Below are positions 23,301 through 32,986 of a DNA stretch of 64,000 bases, in pieces. Source of the stretch: Enoplolaimus lenunculus (taxonomy: Eukaryota; Nematoda; Enoplea; Enoplida; Thoracostomopsidae); assembly GCA_030248215.1 (NCBI GenBank), contig JASANG010003752.1:1-64000 (forward strand), written 5' to 3'. Numbering within the stretch: the stretch's first letter is position 1; every line of letters starts with the position of its first letter. The notes below the pieces were generated by a model. It searched no databases. It saw only the letters and a list, made by a program, of their open reading frames with translations, and was not told where the DNA came from. The position numbers were made by a program, and so were the translations under genes.

Positions 23301-23531
23301 TTTAAAATTATATCAACACCAGACGAAAACAGATCACAAACGACAATTTTACATTCAGTTGTGACTCAATTTATATTATTTTACCTCGACGTCCCAATTA
23401 TTTCGTTGAAGGAACATGTGTGCACATATCGTATCGGTTCGAGTTATTTCAGAAAATTGCTGTACTCGTAGTTCCGCGTCATTGTCACTGATGTTCACTT
23501 CTTCAGTATCACTGTCACCTGTATTTGCCAT
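20338..23531 (-). CDS. tdp2: Tyrosyl-DNA phosphodiesterase 2
   Basis: Five exons: 23385-23531, 22461-22723, 21694-21919, 21206-21379 and 20338-20634. Phases agree throughout and give 368 residues (human TDP2 has 362). Residues 18-56 form the UBA-like domain (ELRVQQFSEITRTDTICAHM, NNWDVEMAIDKFF). Residues 108-368 are the endonuclease/exonuclease/phosphatase fold with all four active-site motifs: TWNVDG (Asn115), FLQE (Glu147), GGDLN (Asp263) and PSDH (His356). HLES is also present. TDP2 removes 5'-phosphotyrosyl adducts left by trapped topoisomerase II, in the nucleus. The start ATG precedes an acidic leader. Introns carry MITE debris (22853-22975, 22080-22110). It looks intact. Confidence 0.95.
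22853..22975. mobile_element. Partial GGCCAATGTTACTTT-family MITE in TDP2 intron 1
   Basis: Left end GCCAATGTTACTTTAAGG is followed by CCTAAGCCTAAGCCTAAGG, nearly pure nematode telomere units, then AATCTAGAATCTAAACC. The right inverted end is missing. Confidence 0.7.
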
Positions 23532-24112
23532 TGTGTTAATATGTACCTAAAATACAAACACTTGCACAGAGAAAATACAACCAGAGATGAAAAAATACAC
23601 CCGGAGGTGAAACCAAATTAGGTCCACAGCTCAAACCATGCTAAATTGGCTCAATTTACAATATAACCGATAACGATGTTGTCGGAAAATTTGGTTTGAG
23701 CGTCTATTTTGAGAAACTTTAAACAATTCAATAGACTTCGAAAATTGTCGATATTTAGAAAGAAAACTCATTTAAAAACATTTTTGCAAAAATATTGGAA
23801 ATTTCACTACCGAAATTGTTTTTTGCCGGAGCCGAAGATTGTGCGTTTAAACTGGGGGGTCTCGTGTCGTTTAAGAGAAGAATGTTTTGCTAAATATACC
23901 ACTTTTGTTAAAGGTTGTAGCGTATTGAAGCCGTTTATCAGCTTCATGATTAGATTTTGAAATTTTATGATTCGAATTTTATGTCTATCATTGGTGCTGT
24001 GCTCTTGGGACAGTTGGACAGCCGTCAGAGTAAGGTTCAGGATGTTAACAGAAATATGATAAACTTTCGGCAAACACTGTCCGATATCCGGGCATGAAAT
24101 AATATCTGATAC
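23532..24112. other. Intergenic with a decayed CCGGA-type MITE
   Basis: Between TDP2 and the next repeat. Around 23580-23860 there are worn CCGGAGGTG and GCCGGAGCCGAAG ends around a core resembling that near 61830-62000. No gene. Confidence 0.4.
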
Positions 24113-24444
24113 CAGGGTACAACCTGAGGTCTGTCTCCGGCTCCGGCAGAAAATCGGCCTCCGGCTGCGGTAGAATTTGAGGTTCCGCCAATTTCTGTAG
24201 TAAAATTTTGCAAAATTTATCTGTTTAGCGCGTTTCGTTTGACTTTTCTAAAAAAATTTTCAGGAAAGAAATTTCTGAAATTCCGCAGAAAATTAGCGTA
24301 AAGCCGAACAACATAACAACATATTGCAGATATTGGCTAAAATTAATTAAACATCAGTTTTATTGCCTAATATCGCTTCAACTCCGGCTCCGGCAGGTTT
24401 CGTTGACCTCCAGCTACGGTATTTTCATTTCCGGTTGCACCCTA
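24113..24444. mobile_element. hAT-like MITE (third type)
   Basis: Left end CAGGGTACAACC and right end GGTTGCACCCTA. The flanks are TCTGATAC and GCTGATAC, an 8-bp duplication with one mismatch. Subterminal CTCCGGCTCCGG runs replace the CCGGTTCCGG of the first type. Confidence 0.83.
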
Positions 24445-24498
24445 GCTGATACCAATGCTTAGCTTTGGCCGTATCACATCGTAAATTTAGAAACATCC

Positions 24499-24669
24499 GG
24501 CCCATGTTAAGATCAGGGGCGGAACGTTTTTCTGTGGGACTGCAATAGAGTAGCTTAAGCTTTGGACTTTTTTTGCTTCGCTTAGGCTAAGAAATATGCT
24601 CATTCTAACGCTTACGATTATGCTTAGAAATATGCTTATACCGTTCCGCCCCTGTTCTTTACATTGGAC
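24499..24669. mobile_element. MITE with AGGGGCGGAAC subterminal repeat
   Basis: GGCCCATGTTAAGATCAGG on the left, CCTGTTCTTTACATTGG on the right, with inverted GGGGCGGAAC/GTTCCGCCCC inside. CTTAGGCT-type hexamers in the centre. Copy of 17984-18166. Confidence 0.72.
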
Positions 24670-25320
24670 GATGATCCTATACGTCGTGGCTCACCAGGTA
24701 GAGTCGGACAAAAATACCACAAAATCGACCACCAGTTCCGGCAAAATTTTGTCAGAGATTTTGGCGATTTGGCGTACTTATTATAAATTAAGTTGTACGT
24801 TTACAACAGTTGCTTAATTTAATGACTTTGGCTTCGAATAACGGACAATTTTTAATATTGAACGGGCACATTGGTTCACTTAAAACAGTAAGAACATTCG
24901 GAGCTATTGTTATCCATCAACCGTCTATCAACAATATTTGGCTCGCAAAAAATTCTGTTTCAAACAACTGTAACAAAAATAAAACAAGCAACATAAAGTT
25001 TATTTAGTACTTTTATATTAACATAAATATTAATTTGTCGCTTACAATACAAACCACAATAATTGTTTATTATTGCGTTAATAGTTCAAAATAATCCTAT
25101 TTGCATCACCGAATGTGGACGTTGTAACTAGCTAATACTCTTCTTTGTCTCAACAATTTCTCTATTTTCCAAAATATATATTCTATTGGTTTCAGTATTT
25201 CAATTCTATAGATTTCAAACAAAATTTTATACACAAATTTACGCTAAAATTATCGTAAATAAAATAAATGACACAAGATCTAAACAAACATGATGTTTGG
25301 AGCGAAAACGAGCGTTGCCG
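24670..25320. other. Intergenic, no recognised feature
   Basis: AT-rich 3' flank of Gemin8. It probably holds the 3' UTR of that gene. No other feature seen. Confidence 0.4.
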
Positions 25321-28300
25321 TCAACCAGTTTTCTTCGACGCAGATTCAGCCGTAACTGCTCGTATTACGCGTAAATTCAACGGAATATTCGGCCACATTG
25401 GTGGATTGAGTACGTCTAAACGTGAGTCGAATTTCATTTGAATACGCGTTTCGATGGCTTTGATTTGTCCTGCTTTGTGGCCATACTTTCGTTTGTAATC
25501 GCCGCCGTTTCGACAACTTGATGAATCGTTCAAATCCGGCATGGCAATCGACGTTTTCAGCTGAGTATTTACACCGACTAAAACACAAAATGTGTTTAAA
25601 TGAAATGATGCAAGGTCCGTATTACTTTAGGACCGACAGTTCTTTCGCACCAGTGCAACGTACTAGGATTATAATTTAGATTATGTTCGCTTAGGCTTAG
25701 GATTAAAACTGATTTTTATGCTAGAAATAAGCTTAATCTTAGGGTGGCGCTATACTCGTCGTGCGTCACCCATACAGCGACGTCCGTCACCGTGCGTTGT
25801 CGTACGCAAATTACACACGAATGATACCGTATTGTGACGGATGGTGACGGACGATGCCGGACGGGTGACGGACGATGCCGAACGGGTGACGCACGATGCC
25901 GGACGGGTGACGCACGATGCCGGACGGGTGACGCACGATGCCGGACGGGTGACGGACGATGCCGGATGGGTGACGGACAGCGCCAGACGTCAACAAATGT
26001 ATAGCACAACCGTTACGACGGCGCTAAAAGTAACATTGGCCTGATGCAATTTCCACACGTAGTACGTTGTGTCAGTTAAACAAACGCGTGTAGAGTATTA
26101 AATTGACGCTGACTTTGCCCTTTAAACTATGGAAACCAATCCAGTTTAACTTTTAAACACCATAATTATCAGCCAACGTTCTGTGATACGTACGTGTCGG
26201 GCCGGTTCGGTCGGACTATGCAGCTGGCTTGAAGCGTCCGAACCGCAGCATTGAGCGGATTGGACACTCGGTATCTTTCGAACCGGTCTGCTCCACATCG
26301 TAACCCCCAAGTTAAAAGAGACATCCCGCGAGCAAATGGGGACATTCGATCCACGCTTTTATTAACATCGTCACCAACTGCAGTAGACTTCAAGATGTGT
26401 CAAACAACATAACATAACATAAACATATACAACCTACCGCCTACTCGATATGTCCCAAGTAATGGCACTGATGATCCCAACTGGTTCCGGCCCCGAGGCA
26501 ACTCTAATACCTACCTTCAGCAAGACTAATATACTCGTCTGTGGCACACGAAAACCATACAGATTCACCATTGCCGTCTTCCTGAGACTCTAACGCGCGT
26601 TTAATATCTCCTTAAAAACTAAACAACATTTATATATCAAACAAAATATCAACGTAACAACCCAAAATAAAACATTAACGCTAACACAACGTACACACCG
26701 TTGGAAAAGCTTCAGACTAACCTCATTGGGCGTAGCCAGAATTTTCGAAGGGCAGGCAGGGTTTAATGGAACTTTGTCCCGTAAAACCATCCGCCTGGCT
26801 ACGACCTTGGACAAACTTACTGCGAACTTTAAACAAATGAACCAAAACTGTCCAGCCGGTTTTGCGCAATGCGCAAAAGTTACCGAGTGCACAAACATCT
26901 TCACCCAGATATTGTTTTCACAGAACATTTAAGCACAGTGCAAGAATTATTCTAATATTCCGACCAACGAGACAATTTCACTGGGCCATGCTAATTATAG
27001 TAGTATGCATACAAAAAGCGTAAGTCCCAACCTAATCTTAAACATAAACACAAGTCTAATCGCTAATCCTCAATTTAACCGCCCAGTCGCCAACTCTGCT
27101 TATCTCTCTGTTGAGTGACGTCTATAACAGAAACGTTGGCCATTTCAAACATCATTGAAACTGACAAAATTTTAAATTAAAAAAAAAATTGAGAAAACTC
27201 AACTCACTTTCTTGTCGATGTTTTAGTGTTTGAGCAAAAAACTCCAACAGCTCTGAATCAAAATTTTCACCGCTACGCTCGATTTCAATTTGGGAACATT
27301 CGTTGTGGTTTGTCATCTTCGAGCCGCGGTGCATTTTTCTACGTCTTGTATTTACACAAATACGCTGAAACAACAATTTTATAATTACAACGACACGAAT
27401 CACGATGTATGAACTGGTGATTCGATACTAGCGGAGGAGGCTCCAGTCGAACAAAGACCCCCAAATCGGATTTCGCTCGTTAAACTCCTGCCCCGCGACT
27501 TGAGATATTGGCTCCGGTTGATTATTTTGAGCTTCAAAATTTTAACTTCTTTGAACATCAAACGCGCTTCTTGCATTATTTTTCAGTTATAATGTAACAG
27601 ATAAAAGTTGTGAATTGTTTACATGTTTTATACGAGCGATCAGGCATGGTTAAGTGCCATTTTCGTTAAAACAGTAATTTTCTCAGTAAAAATTACCCCA
27701 CTCAAGTTTTTCTGCTCAGTTGCCAACCGGGATCCCTACGTTTTCACCACCCTCCGTCCTGACCAAGCGAATGCATAGATGGATTGTTGAAGTAATACAT
27801 CACACGTCTGTGCGTTTAGTATTAACCCCTTCTCACATTGAGTTACCTGCAGGCAACTCAGCGCAGTGTATATACGTCAAATAATATATATCGCACCGTG
27901 TTTCGTGAGCCCCCTCGGGCTCGAGCGTCAAGCTCCTATAGCTGAGTGGTGATGGTATACGCCTCCCACTCCAGTCACTGGAGTTCGAATCCTAGCATAA
28001 AAGTAGGGCTCAGGGGAAATAGAAAATATTCATGTGAGAAAGGGTTAATGTTTCGAATATATTAAATATATTTCTTAAGTTGTAACTTTTTAAATTATTG
28101 CCGTACTATGCAGAGCCACTCATCAAAACTTCACTACGGTTACGGTAGAGCCCGAACCGACGATGCAGCGGTTGACGAACCGCTGCTATTAAAGCCGCTG
28201 AGCTACGCAGTCATGCCAACTTTCCGCAACAATGGCTCCATATACCGTGAGTTTGGTATTAGTACAAGCAGATATACGTTACAATATTTAGTATAAAGTT

Positions 28301-28795
28301 AAATTTTTTGGCAGAGCGGGCCAAAGCCCAACACCACTGTTCCGCACTTGAAGTCAAACTCAAATAACGATGCTGATTTACCGAGCCCATTGTTACGAAA
28401 AGAAGCAAGCATTGTATCAAAAGCTTTCGCGATAATGCACGATTATACTTAGAAATGTACCTACTTTCAAAATTTAAGTATGCTTTAAAGTTCCAAACTG
28501 AACTGTATTCTGTACTGGAGTCATTTATGCACAATTAGGGATAATTGGGATTTATTGGCTCTAATTAGGGTTTACGGACTCTTATTAGGAATTTTGGTAC
28601 CCCTCTTATTACGATCACTACAGTAGTTCCGCTCTACACGTTGCACTACAATAAACACACACATACCGAGTCAGAAGTGGGCTTTCGTCCGCAATGAAGT
28701 TTATAAGCTTCGTTATGCCTTTGAATCCAGTTGACACCAAAATTATAGCAGCTCCAAAAACGCTTGAAACGAGGATCACTCTGCGACTGATACAT
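25321..28795 (-). CDS. gemin8: Gemin8-like SMN-complex subunit
   Basis: Three exons: 28667-28795, 27208-27364 and 25321-25577, phases 0 and 1, giving 180 residues (human GEMIN8 has 242). The N-terminal box FKRFWSCYNFGVNWIQRHNE matches the vertebrate box [20 protein letters not shown]. The middle box SELLEFFAQTLKHRQE matches EELRQYFAETERHREE. The C-terminal box KYGHKAGQIKAIETRIQMKF..WPNIPLNL matches [28 protein letters not shown]. Gemin8 ties Gemin6/7 and Unrip to SMN during snRNP assembly. Donors GTATGT and GTGAGT and pyrimidine-rich acceptors support the model. The Met in exon 1 is chosen because the conserved box follows within 8 residues. The protein is shorter than vertebrate forms in the linker. 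Confidence 0.85.
25742..26011. mobile_element. GGTGGCGCTATAC-family MITE, nested
   Basis: Left GGGTGGCGCTATAC and right GTATAGCACAACC are inverted. Related short copies are 47991-48119 and 59661-59714. Its centre has expanded into a minisatellite. Confidence 0.7.
25840..25985. repeat. 21-bp minisatellite
   Basis: About seven copies of a 21-nt unit containing GGGTGACGCACGATGCCGG, with single-base variants (GGACG or GCACG). 21 is a multiple of three, so frames stay open; this is not a gene. Confidence 0.9.
26042..27207. other. Remainder of Gemin8 intron 2
   Basis: It contains a fragment at 26729-26815 (GGCGTAGCCAGAATTTTCGA to CGCCTGGCTACG) whose ends are inverted, probably a small MITE. Otherwise unremarkable. 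Confidence 0.4.
27822..28047. mobile_element. MITE with ATTAACCC ends around a tRNA-like segment
   Basis: Left ATTAACCCCTTCTCACAT and right ATGTGAGAAAGGGTTAAT are inverted over 18 bases. The unit lies in Gemin8 intron 1. A second left end is near 20915 (ATTAACCCATTCTCACAT). The interior at about 27932-28010 resembles a tRNA. Confidence 0.72.
27932..28010 (+). other. tRNA-like segment, probably a pseudo-tRNA or SINE head
   Basis: An A-box-like TAGCTGAGTGGT and a B-box-like GAGTTCGAATCC lie about 45 bases apart, as in pol III promoters. The acceptor and T stems pair poorly, and CTCCAG..CTGGAG forms an extra hairpin. A working tRNA is therefore unlikely. Confidence 0.45.
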
Positions 28796-29350
28796 TTCTA
28801 TTTCAGTAAGCGGTTGCAATATTTGCAACACAAACGTCAGAAAATCACTATTTCGGTTAATATCAGAGTATAAACGAAAAAAATAACGGAAATGGATATT
28901 GAAGCATAAAAGTTTTGAAGATGTTTTATTTTTCCGCCAACACATTCACTAAGAATTATGCTTAATTTTTAAGAGTATGAATGAATTTCGTAATTTTTAT
29001 TTCATTTCGAACACTTGGGAAATATTTTTAATGAAATATTTTGATATATGCGAGATTTATAACTAATTTTGAGACAATAAATTACAGAATTTCGGTTATT
29101 CCTATAACGGAAACGGACACCGATTTTCATCGAAAACGGGCTCAAAAGACCTCTTCAAATCATTTTACAACGAAACCCAAGTACAGATCTTTTGAAAAAT
29201 CCAATTTCAAGGTTATTTTTTTCTCCACACACAAAATAAACTGTCTTGTATTCAAGAAATATTGTCTGAAATTTAAGACAATTGTCTTGATACAGGCTTC
29301 AGACATATATGTCTTGAATTAGACCTTTATTTCTTAAATTTTTCTATATA
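28796..29350. other. Intergenic, upstream of Gemin8
   Basis: AT-rich. Near 29230-29330 there are several AAGACA/TGTCTT inverted motifs, possibly another small MITE. No gene. Confidence 0.4.
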
Positions 29351-29561
29351 CAATGCAAAAATGGTGAGTCAAATTAACTTCCTCGGAAATAGGCTCTACG
29401 AGACTACACAAACTGAGTCAAATTCGAAGCCGCCAAAGCCAAACCTGCGACTATAAGCGAGTCGAATCTGACTCTGGCGAATTTGACTCAGTTTGCATAC
29501 TGAGTCCCGTAGAGCCGCCTATTTCGGAGAGTCAATTTGACTCACCATTTTTTACATCGTG
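29351..29561. mobile_element. Palindromic MITE with TTGACTC repeats
   Basis: Left CAATGCAAAAATGGTGAGTC and right GACTCACCATTTTTTACATC are inverted. Internal GAGTCGAATC/GACTC motifs make most of the unit self-complementary. A TA precedes the left end. Sister copy is 30552-30751. Confidence 0.75.
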
Positions 29562-29779
29562 AAATAAATTTTTTTGAAAGATTGTGGCTATATAAATAAG
29601 AATATTCTTAAAACGCTCAAAACAATTTAAACATGTTTTGTGTCACTTGCTTTACAAAATGCATGCCATACCATATATATTGTAATATAATACAAAAATA
29701 TGAACGAAATACAGCAATATTCCAAAAATCAGGAATACATAATTATGACAAATATTCACAGCTATGACCCATGTTAAAC

Positions 29780-30126
29780 CAGGGCACAACAGAAGTGAAA
29801 AAACAGAGCCAGAAAGAAAACGAATTCTGCCTTATTCGAAGAAGCAAAATTAGATAATAAAATAGTGCATTTTTGCCAATTTTAATATTCTACAAAAGGT
29901 TTTAAAATAGGTGTGTCAAGTAAACTTTTATTTGGAAAATGTCGGCAATACAACTTTCAAAACTGTCCCATCAGTACTAAGCAATCTGGTGGAATGACAC
30001 AACTTTTATAAAAACTCGAAAATTTACAAAACCGACATTGCCGAATCCTCTGGCAAAAATTTCGCCAAACCCAGAGTTCCATTTTTGGCTGCCGGAGCCG
30101 AAAACAAACCTTAGGTTCACGCCCTG
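29780..30126. mobile_element. hAT-like MITE, worn
   Basis: Starts CAGGGCACAAC and ends GGTTCACGCCCTG. Flanks are TGTTAAAC and ATGTTAAC, a shifted, imperfect 8-bp duplication. CCGGAGCCG run near the right end. Confidence 0.65.
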
Positions 30127-30551
30127 ATGTTAACTATATAAATAAGCCTATTCACTATACCAAGATTCCAATCCAATGTCTAAGTCCATCGGTCTTAACC
30201 AGTGGACATGCCTCTATATAATTAACATGGGCCAAAACGATAAACATTAAACAACGAACATTTTACGAAACGGAAAGAACTCAGAGGACCATGAGTATAT
30301 CACTCAAACACTCAAATTTCGGCGTTTTAAATCTCCAAAGAATCAGTAACGGTCAAATTTCATTTAGTATCCAGGTTAAAATATTTACGCTACACTCTAA
30401 ACGGTCATCAAACTTTTCAATCGAACAACAAACAGGTCAGAAACCTTTTTGTGAATCTAAGCCTATCCTAAACGAACGTCAAATGCCTCAACATTGTTAG
30501 GGGCCAGTTTTATACCACGGATGTTAAAAACGATGATGCTCCAGGCACTTA

Positions 30552-30751
30552 CACTGCAAAAACTGATGAGTCAAATTGACTCTCTTCGAAATAGGCTTTT
30601 CATGACTACACAAAATGATTCAAAATTCGACTCCGCCAGAGTCAAATGCGATTCACTGAATCGCTCAATGAGTCGAATTTGATTCAGTGTGTGTAGTCAG
30701 GAAAAACCCATTTCGGAGAAAGTCAAAATTGACTCACAATTTTTCACAGTG
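30552..30751. mobile_element. Palindromic MITE with TTGACTC repeats and TA flanks
   Basis: Ends CACTGCAAAAACTGATGAGT and TGACTCACAATTTTTCACAGTG (22 bases shown in two parts: TGACTCACAA, TTTTTCACAGTG). TA lies directly outside both ends, as in Tc1/mariner insertions. GACTC motifs recur in both orientations. Confidence 0.78.
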
Positions 30752-32108
30752 TACGATCAAAGTTTCAAATATGAATATATAACACACAGTACTTATTTAG
30801 TCGGCCGGCCGCAGTAAATTCGATAGGAACGTTAAAGCTCTCTTCTCTCATTACAGTTTATACTACGCCTAGGCCTACGCATAGCCATGTTCGAAGTACA
30901 GTACAAGCGTGAACAAGACGAATTTTGTCCTGACCGGTGACAGTAAACACAAGTCCCCCCACAAACGATTTTATGCTTCATTCATTTCCAGTTCAAGTTT
31001 GTCTCTGCTACGCAATCGGATCCAATGGACGATTGAACCCGCCACGGCGATTCATATATTGTCTGAAATTAAATCAAGAACATACAACAAAAAAGACGCC
31101 AAAAATAGACAAACTTTAGGCTTACGAACAATAGAAACAGTAATGCACAGGGGGGGGGGCTGGTGCCAACGATAAAACTAGCATTAATGTGGGAATAAAG
31201 TAAACAACTACTAAATCCATACGTAGTCTACTTGTTCTAAAAAAGTGTTGTGAACGGTGTGTTATACCCACAATATAATAACAAAATTAGGTATACGGTA
31301 TCATTAGAATTCACATACGTCATATACGAAATTACATCAAATGACGGAACAAACCAATGTATTAATAAAACACAGTGAATAACACCAAGCTAACGAAGTA
31401 AATACCAACATACTTACACACACAATATATATGTATATAAATATATATGTATGTATTTAAATACACCGCGAAGAACCAATATAAAATCAGTATGAACAAT
31501 TGCATGCAAGCGACCAAAAACATCAACACCTTATCGCGAGCTAACGACGATACGAACGCTAAAGCGCTGTGGTGCGCATGGCTGCAAGTAACTAAGATTA
31601 CTGGCCCAGTTTGTAGTTAACCCCGTGTCACATCAGTAATGTTGACCGCTACATACCTTATTTTAAAATCTTGCACGAGCGAAGCGAAACTATCAGAATT
31701 CCAATAAAAACTCAATTTTAGCACATGAATATTCAAATGCAATTATTGCCGGAACAGTGGATATTTGAAATAATTTTCATCGCTTTTTTTATTAATCGAA
31801 AATGTTTCAAATCAACATTTTTTAGCGTTTAAATGACTCTAAAAACCTATTTTTTACCAACACCGTAAAAATTCGGGTCCCTGCGTTCTCCGGACCGGAA
31901 TAAAGAACAAGAACACAATTTTTGGACGAATTCCGGCCGGAACAGGAATCGCAATTCAACTCCGGTACGTAACTATCAATGGTAGCTGAACGTACATTAC
32001 AAACAGCCAATACGCGCTGCACACATTCAATAATACAACTTCAATGATTCACCTATGTATCCACAACGAGTGATACACAGTTACATAACATACGTCGAAA
32101 CATACAGC
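30752..32108. other. Intergenic, no recognised gene
   Basis: Contains a G tract near 31150 and an (AT/GT)-rich simple repeat at about 31410-31460. Worn CCGGA motifs near 31890-31970 suggest an old MITE. Confidence 0.4.
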
Positions 32109-32478
32109 GGCTGGGTATTTAAAATATTACTTACGTACGTATTTACTTAAGTTATACGTACTTTAGTAATTACCTACGTAGCCGACTTAGGTAAATACTT
32201 AACTTTTCGAACAAAAACAAATAAACGCCAAATGTAAGCCATTGTCACGACAAAAATGTATGTTTCACTTTATATTAAAGAGGCACCACAAGTCTACAAA
32301 TTCAGTTGGACAAAGGTTGTATTCCTGAGCTGTTAATCTATAATATATCAAATTTATTCAGCGACTTATATTTACTCTCACTGAAGTAAGCTTTCAAAAA
32401 CGACAAAATGATTAAGTAATTACTTAGCACGTACTTTAGTGCTAAATGGTACTTAAGTAAGGTTTCAGGAACCCAGCC
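32109..32478. mobile_element. MITE with GGCTGGGT ends and TACTTAAG runs
   Basis: Left GGCTGGGTATTTAAA, right AAGGTTTCAGGAACCCAGCC. TACTTAAGT-type subterminal motifs on both sides. Internal ACAAATAAACGCCAAATGT is shared with the 9991 and 61045 copies. The flanks agree at 5 of 8 bases. Confidence 0.75.
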
Positions 32479-32986
32479 AATATTGCTTAAAAGCATTACC
32501 GCTTTGAAGAAATAGGTTTTTAATGTACAATTTCATATAAAATACTTCATTGCATAAAGTAACAAGTGCTCTCCTCCGGTCGTTAGCTGTCACCAAAAAG
32601 CTTATTTTGCAGATTCTAATCTGATGCAGCATCGTCATATTACCGAGACCTTTCACACTAAACTCTTGCCACAGTTTCGCTCAAACACACGGCGAACAGG
32701 TTACCATTCCGCTGGTCAAACCGCTGAGCTACACACCAAACATTTCGCTACAACGGCTCTATACACCGGCATATACAACAGATGCCACCATAGCCTTTTG
32801 CCCTCAAGAATGACCAAAACCAAAATTTTGTATTTAGTACTGACCGAAATTGTGTTTGGTTTCTGGATCGCGAGGTTGCTTCAAACAGTTCCCGTCCGCA
32901 TATTTTTGGATACGGCAATGGCTCTAAATACATATAAGTTTGGTACTACAAATTGATACGTAAACAACCACGTCGTGAGGTCTGTC
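32479..32986. other. Intergenic, no recognised feature
   Basis: Probably includes the 3' UTR of the gene ending at 32987. Confidence 0.35.

Larger units (their letters stand above)
25614..26041. mobile_element. GGCCAATGTTACTTT-family MITE in Gemin8 intron 2, with a nested element
   Basis: Ends GGTCCGTATTACTTTAGG and AAAAGTAACATTGGCC. It is flanked by TGATGCAA on both sides (25606-25613, 26042-26049), a perfect 8-bp duplication. TTAGGC-like hexamers are at 25688-25740. A second element with GGTGGCGCTATAC ends occupies 25742-26011. Confidence 0.85.

Noticed and set aside
25716-26044. Frames of repeated HRPSPVR or DDAGRVT type
   Set aside because: Translation of the 21-bp minisatellite inside nested MITEs.
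27932-28010. A functional tRNA gene
   Set aside because: Pol III boxes are present, but acceptor and T stems pair poorly and an extra hairpin disrupts the cloverleaf.
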